10,994 nt of DNA from Bacillota bacterium (lineage in GTDB: Bacteria; Bacillota; Clostridia; Acetivibrionales; DSM-2933). How positions within the stretch are numbered: the first letter of the stretch is position 1; every line of letters begins with the position of its first letter. The stretch covers positions 1-10,994 of the forward strand of contig JAEYYB010000136.1 in the NCBI GenBank assembly GCA_023430975.1. The letters are read 5' to 3'. Both the position numbers and the translations under genes were made by a program. Shown here one piece after another: positions 7,684 through 10,994 of this stretch. Below the pieces are notes generated by a model. That model saw only the letters and a program-made list of their open reading frames with translations, did not search any database and was not told where the DNA came from.

Positions 7684-8577
7684 TTATAACTTTTTATTTT
7701 TATATACATACTTGTTAGCTTCTCCTGTTTTTTTGAAACCTACAGATTGATATAGTGATTGAGAAGCTTGATTATTAATCGATGTACTTACATAAACACA
7801 TTGTATACCTTTTCTTTGTAATTCTGTAAGTCCAAAATTAAGTGTACGTTTCATAATTCCACGTCGTCTGTATTCTTCATAACAAGCTACTGGCTCAAGT
7901 AGTGCAGTATTACTCTTTTTGTCTATCCACCATGTTGCAAAGCCAATAAAGTTGTTTGTTGATACGTCGCGAACTACATATTCTAATGTATTAGTATGGT
8001 CGTTAGATTGCAAGTACTCACGAAACATCTTTTCAGTAATATTATGACCAGTTGGAATAGAAGCATATTTAACACGCTCTAAAATATCTTCTTCTGTCAG
8101 TATACTTATCCCTTCTTCCAGCCATTCATACTTTTCTTCCACCCAATTATCAAGCTTTAGCATTGCTTGAAAACGACTTTCGTTTTCTTTCGTATATCCG
8201 TAATTTATTAATGATTTGCATAAATTCTCGCTTAGACTATTAGCAATTATAAAGTATTCTTCGCAGTTCTGATAAAGTATTCCAACTAATTTTATTGCTT
8301 CATCTATGTATTGCTCAAAATTGGGCATAATTCTAAGTGAGTATTCCTTTTCACTAATATATGTCAATAAATATCCGATTGGTGTTTCTTCAAGGTAAAG
8401 CAACTTTCCATATAAAAATACATCTGTGGCCCCATTTCCATACATATATCTATCAAAACTCAAGCCACCCATATGTAACTGCCACGACTGAAACATATTC
8501 GCTTTGCATATAATACTTTCAATATTGCACATGGTATTATAGTCAAATTCATTTGTAACGTTTCTAAGAGTAATCAC
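7684..8577 (-). CDS. Two-part GNAT-family acetyltransferase
   Basis: A 297-residue protein. The C-terminal half (about 155-292) is a GNAT domain: LLEPVACYEEYRRRGIMKRTL carries the acetyl-CoA loop RRRGIM (237-242), and NNQASQSLYQSVGFKKTGE is the closing motif. The N-terminal half (1-150), with PIGYLLTYI and YFIIANSLSENLCKSLINYGY, looks like a second, degenerate GNAT fold without an acetyl-CoA loop, an arrangement common in 280-300 residue members. The start is GTG (8575-8577) with AGGAGG six to seven bases upstream; no ATG fits better. It is not similar in detail to the other two acetyltransferases here, so the array holds three separate members of one superfamily. The substrate is unknown. 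Confidence 0.88.
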   Translation of the reverse strand: MITLRNVTNEFDYNTMCNIESIICKANMFQSWQLHMGGLSFDRYMYGNGATDVFLYGKLLYLEETPIGYLLTYISEKEYSLRIMPNFEQYIDEAIKLVGILYQNCEEYFIIANSLSENLCKSLINYGYTKENESRFQAMLKLDNWVEEKYEWLEEGISILTEEDILERVKYASIPTGHNITEKMFREYLQSNDHTNTLEYVVRDVSTNNFIGFATWWIDKKSNTALLEPVACYEEYRRRGIMKRTLNFGLTELQRKGIQCVYVSTSINNQASQSLYQSVGFKKTGEANKYVYKNKKL

Positions 8578-8666
8578 AATAGCCCTCCTATTTTACATTC
8601 AAATTTTCCTACTTATGTGCCTTAACGAGGACTACAAAGCCATTTTATGCGTATATCTATCAATCA

Positions 8667-9080
8667 TCAAATATTCTCTGATATAACCTTTTGTGCAAAA
8701 GAAATGGCATCATTTATATCATCTTTGTTTGGATGACCAAATCCAATAAATAAAAGGTTCCCTCTACAGATAAATTCTTCAGCAACAACTTCAATTTTAT
8801 TCCCAATTAATATATCTCTAATCATATCCTGTCTTTGTTTTTTGCTCAAGCAAGATGTAATAAGTGCCACTTTATTAGAATTATTTTTTTTGATCTCTTA
8901 TACAAATGCTTTCACCTCGGGTGAACTTGCACCACCATATATTCCACCAACAATAAATAGTAGATCAACTTCATTTAGCACTGGTTTTGTTTTTATGTCT
9001 GTAGCCTTAGTCTGCAAGGCTGTTGCTACAGAATCAGCAATTTTCTTCGAGTTTCCTGTTCTTGAAAAATAAATTATGCC
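8667..9080 (-). pseudogene. Flavodoxin-family gene broken by an in-frame stop
   Basis: Read on the minus strand from 9080, one frame gives GIIYFSRTGNSKKIADSVA, the FMN phosphate-binding loop of flavodoxins, then LLFIVGGIYGGASSPEVKAFV. It meets TAA and continues without shift as EIKKNNSNKVALITSC through RGNLLFIGFGHPNKDDIN to the stop near 8667. Together the pieces make a full-length small flavodoxin of about 138 residues. The stop is TAA at 8896-8898, probably from a Tyr codon. There is also no start codon in frame: a TAG lies two codons before GIIYF, and the nearest ATG (9103-9105) is in another frame. The gene therefore has two lesions, unless there are sequencing errors. The downstream piece alone could start at a GTG (8868-8870) but would lack the FMN loop. 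Confidence 0.82.
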
Positions 9081-9087
9081 CTTCTAT

Positions 9088-9169
9088 CCGTACTTTTACG
9101 GGCATGTGTTGATATATGATTTGCCACGCCCCTCCTGTTCAGAATCTATCACGGATGATAGACCCTCAA
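9088..9169. repeat. Spacer D, possible degenerate member of the spacer family
   Basis: This lies between the deaminase-like gene and the flavodoxin pseudogene. It holds hairpin CCGTA-CTTT-TACGG (9088-9101) and hairpin TCTATCA-CGGA-TGATAGA (9145-9162), then GACCCTCAA (9161-9169), which is also found in spacer B (7412-7420). The order, a CCGT hairpin close to the start side of a minus-strand gene and a GACCCT block 55-75 bases further on, is the same as in spacer E. Sequence identity outside these blocks is low, so membership is tentative. Confidence 0.35.
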
Positions 9170-9178
9170 TTAAACCTT

Positions 9179-10135
9179 CTATTGAATTCCTAAGCCATAT
9201 TTCCGTATAATATTTAATTCTTGTGCATTAAACAATCCTGCATCATACAAATTAATAAATTCTTGTGAAACACTTTGACCAAAAACTAAAATATCATCAG
9301 AATTAACTGTAACTTTTATACCATAATCAAACAAAGTTCTAATTGGATGAACTTTAATACTTTCCACTCGATTTAACATAACATTACTTGTAGGACATAT
9401 ATTTAACTGAATTTTATTATCTGCAAGCCAGTTCATTATTGCTGGAGACTTGTAAGCAGAAATGCCATGCTGTACTTCATTTAGCTCTAGCTCTTCAACC
9501 GCTTCTTTAACAGAATCCGCACAGCCCCATTCACCTACATGAGCTTTCAGAAAAAGCCCTTTTTCTTTGGCTTTTCGGTAAATTGGTTTAAAATTTTTGA
9601 TTGGTTGAGCCATTTCATCTCCATACAAATCAATTGAAAAGAAACAATCCTTTTCGAGAAATGGTGCAATCCATTCCTCAAGTATGTTTACCGGACAATG
9701 CCTAGATAGACCAATTTGAAATCGAAAATCTATTTTGGGAGCAAACATTTCTTGTATTTCCTGAAATGTTTCAATTAACATATTAACGTTACCCTCATAA
9801 AAATGTCCATTTGCCCAAACATCATCACCAATTTCCAAGACGGTGACGCCATCATCATTTGCTTGAACAAAAGTAGCTTCAATCGCTAATCTTCTTTTAT
9901 CGGCAGTATCAAAAATATCACCAATATTTTGCCCAACCCATGTGTGCATTTCATCCATGCTATGTAATTTATTACTTAGGTAAGGTATTGTAATACCTAA
10001 ACGCTTATTAATATATTCTCTATTTCCACCGAGGAAAAAATGGTTATGTAAGTCTGCTTTAGGAATCAATTTTAAAGTTTGTATATCTCTATTCTCAATA
10101 GCACTAATAAATAACTTATCATAATCTGACATCAT
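9179..10135 (-). CDS. Adenosine-deaminase-family metal-dependent hydrolase
   Basis: A 318-residue protein of the amidohydrolase superfamily, closest to adenosine and AMP deaminases, which remove the 6-amino group of adenine compounds using one zinc ion. The ligands and catalytic residues are all visible in order: LHNH (H30, H32), HVGE (H199, E202), QHG (H223), CPTSN (247-251) and NSDD (D280, D281). Compared with classic adenosine deaminase, HAGE reads HVGE, GHG reads QHG and TDDP reads SDDI, so the substrate may differ. Either ATG (10133-10135 or 10130-10132) fits the AAAGGATG site upstream. It stands alone, without purine-salvage neighbours, between two spacer elements. The C-terminus (IIRKYGLGIQ) seems slightly short but plausible. 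Confidence 0.86.
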   Translation of the reverse strand: MMSDYDKLFISAIENRDIQTLKLIPKADLHNHFFLGGNREYINKRLGITIPYLSNKLHSMDEMHTWVGQNIGDIFDTADKRRLAIEATFVQANDDGVTVLEIGDDVWANGHFYEGNVNMLIETFQEIQEMFAPKIDFRFQIGLSRHCPVNILEEWIAPFLEKDCFFSIDLYGDEMAQPIKNFKPIYRKAKEKGLFLKAHVGEWGCADSVKEAVEELELNEVQHGISAYKSPAIMNWLADNKIQLNICPTSNVMLNRVESIKVHPIRTLFDYGIKVTVNSDDILVFGQSVSQEFINLYDAGLFNAQELNIIRKYGLGIQ

Positions 10136-10190
10136 ACCCCATCCTTTACTTTAATCTTTAATCTTTATTCTTCAAATCCATTCTCAACCC

Positions 10191-10215
10191 ATCCGTGCAG
10201 GACGCACGGATTTTT
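10191..10215 (+). terminator. Terminator-like hairpin with loop AGGAC and T run (part of spacer E)
   Basis: ATCCGTGC (10191-10198) pairs perfectly with GCACGGAT (10204-10211) around the loop AGGAC, and five Ts follow on the plus strand (10211-10215). The shape is that of an intrinsic terminator, but it faces against the genes on either side, which are all on the minus strand. On the minus strand it would lie in the 5' leader of the deaminase-like gene, 56 bases before the ATG. Its role may therefore be structural rather than termination. Confidence 0.5.
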
Positions 10216-10271
10216 GCGTGGCATTTCATATATCGTCGGCATGGCTGACGCCGTTCGAGCCGGACCCTAAA
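10191..10271. repeat. Spacer E, related to spacers B and F
   Basis: Located in the 235-base gap between the zinc-ribbon and deaminase-like genes. It contains the AGGAC-loop hairpin shared with F, a second hairpin CGTCGGC-ATG-GCTGACG (10234-10250, one G-T pair), and GCCGTTCGAGCCGGACCCTA (10250-10269), which matches GTCCGAACCGGACCCT in spacer B. The flank ATTCTTCAAA.CC (from about 10168) is also shared with F (from about 10790). Bases 10272-10370 are AT-rich and show nothing. Confidence 0.6.
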
Positions 10272-10370
10272 GAAAGATTGCATAAGTTTTTATAATATTA
10301 TTGAATACCAAATTAAAGTTTAAGTTTTTCATACCTGTCTTTTTCATGTTCCTTGATTTCAAGCATTGGG

Positions 10371-10766
10371 TTAAATTATAGCTTGAGATAATGATAAAAA
10401 TCCCATGTGTCTTGAATTATAGTTTCCCTTTTCTATCATAGATTCAAACTCTATATAATAACATTCAACTTCTTTATCGTTACAATATTCTGGCGGATCT
10501 TCATAATCACCAGAACCATATAAAATATCCGATTTGATAATACGAATATGGCATGTAATCTGACCACTGTAAATCCAAGTTCCTTCTATAACAACGTCAA
10601 TATTATTTTGTGTATTATTTTCTATTATTTCAGGTATTAGATTTCCACATTCAGGACATTTGTTTAGAATTCTTCCATTGTGGTTTTTAATAAACTTAAG
10701 CCCCCATGATTCCCCTGACCAAAAGCATTGCGGACATTTAATTTGTTCGCTGAAAATCCATACCAT
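10371..10766 (-). CDS. Small zinc-ribbon protein of unknown function
   Basis: A 131-residue protein that I cannot assign to a named family. It opens with CPQC (11-14), has CPEC at 37-40, and so has the four-cysteine spacing of a zinc ribbon. The rest (about 55-131) is probably a small beta-rich domain with no known motif. No membrane segment or signal is seen. The ATG at 10764-10766 comes directly after an in-frame TAG, so the start cannot lie further upstream, yet no clear Shine-Dalgarno is present (only a weak ATGAG-like stretch). The gene lies between spacers E and F. It may use a weak or leaderless start, or have had its original upstream region replaced. Confidence 0.7.
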   Translation of the reverse strand: MVWIFSEQIKCPQCFWSGESWGLKFIKNHNGRILNKCPECGNLIPEIIENNTQNNIDVVIEGTWIYSGQITCHIRIIKSDILYGSGDYEDPPEYCNDKEVECYYIEFESMIEKGNYNSRHMGFLSLSQAII

Positions 10767-10799
10767 CTAAATCACTCATTTCTTTTAATATTCTTCAAA

Positions 10800-10953
10800 G
10801 CCTAACCCCGCACAACCCGCACAGGACGTGCGGGCTTTTCGGTGTATTTCGGCTAATGCCTTGGAGTCATTGCGATATTGGGCAATGCTGAACCCCAAAA
10901 CATGCTCTCCATTCAAATTGCCCAATGTCGTAATGGCTTTCGTTGGACTAAGC
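10800..10953. repeat. Spacer F with AGGAC-loop hairpin and a 19-bp inverted repeat
   Basis: It begins with GCCTAAC (10800-10806), has two adjacent copies of CCCGCACA (10807-10814 and 10816-10823), and a hairpin CCCGCAC-AGGAC-GTGCGGG (10816-10834) followed by CTTTT. The block GCTAATGCCT (10852-10861) matches spacer B. A long inverted repeat follows: arm 10868-10886 pairs with arm 10917-10935 over 19 bp, two of them G-T pairs, around a 30-base loop. Weak pairing may extend five bases outward. It lies upstream of the zinc-ribbon gene, whose ATG is 34 bases away. The spacer may continue to the window edge; bases 10954-10994 show no gene. Confidence 0.7.
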
Positions 10954-10994
10954 TGTAACCACGCATTACCGATTAGGTTTTTGACTTTTTCCTG

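Noticed and set aside
8842..9072. Plus-strand open frame of 76 codons
   Set aside because: It is antisense to the flavodoxin pseudogene, whose minus-strand reading gives clear family motifs on both sides of the stop.
9098..9185. Shifted-frame extension of the deaminase-like protein past its stop
   Set aside because: An open stretch exists in another frame, but I recognise no family continuation in it and the annotated end is plausible.
9179..10135. RADAR-type defence deaminase
   Set aside because: RADAR deaminases are much larger and are paired with an AAA+ ATPase gene; neither applies here.
10800..10949. Canonical attC site from GCCTAAC (10800-10806) to GTTGGAC (10942-10948)
   Set aside because: Both ends fit the core consensus, but the sequences next to them do not pair as L boxes should and spacers A, B and E lack matching ends. 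It is kept only as part of the array hypothesis, not called as a feature.
6350..10994. CRISPR array
   Set aside because: The spacers recur about 1 kb apart, are long and diverged, and enclose genes. There are no short regular direct repeats.

Overview
The window looks like chromosomal DNA of a low-GC Gram-positive anaerobe of the class Clostridia. The evidence is AT-rich coding sequence, strong AGGAGG-type ribosome binding sites, and a YesM/YesN-type sensor kinase and response regulator beside a DUF3502-type sugar-binding protein. I cannot name the species. No replication, rRNA or tRNA genes are visible.

Left part (1-5135). Bases 2-97 are the basic C-terminal tail of a plus-strand gene, possibly an IS4-type transposase. 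A strong bidirectional stem-loop terminator (165-207) follows. Only 32 bases after it begins an ABC-type extracellular solute-binding protein (240-1742, +). Tail to tail with it lies an overlapping two-gene operon on the minus strand: a YesM-like sensor histidine kinase (3294-5135) and a YesN-like receiver/AraC response regulator (1754-3319). No permease genes are present. The binding protein may therefore supply an orphan ABC transporter, or act as the sensory partner of the kinase.

Right part (about 5200-10994). This is an accessory region of small, unrelated genes, all on the minus strand. In order: a RimJ/L-type acetyltransferase, a second small acetyltransferase, a ParE-like toxin with a Phd/YefM-like antitoxin, a third two-part acetyltransferase, a flavodoxin gene broken by an in-frame stop, an adenosine-deaminase-family hydrolase with its metal ligands intact, and a small zinc-ribbon protein of unknown function.

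Several junctions between these genes hold GC-richer, hairpin-forming spacers that are related to each other. Spacers A (6416-6682) and B (7345-7597) align along most of their length. Spacers E (10191-10271) and F (10800-10953) share a hairpin with the loop AGGAC whose stem shows compensatory base changes, and further blocks shared with B. F also holds a 19-bp inverted repeat. Spacer D (9088-9169) may be a degenerate member. One-gene units in one orientation, alternating with related folded spacers, look like a cassette array of the integron kind. However, no integrase is in the window and the canonical integron core sites are not consistently present, so this remains a hypothesis and is the main item to follow up.
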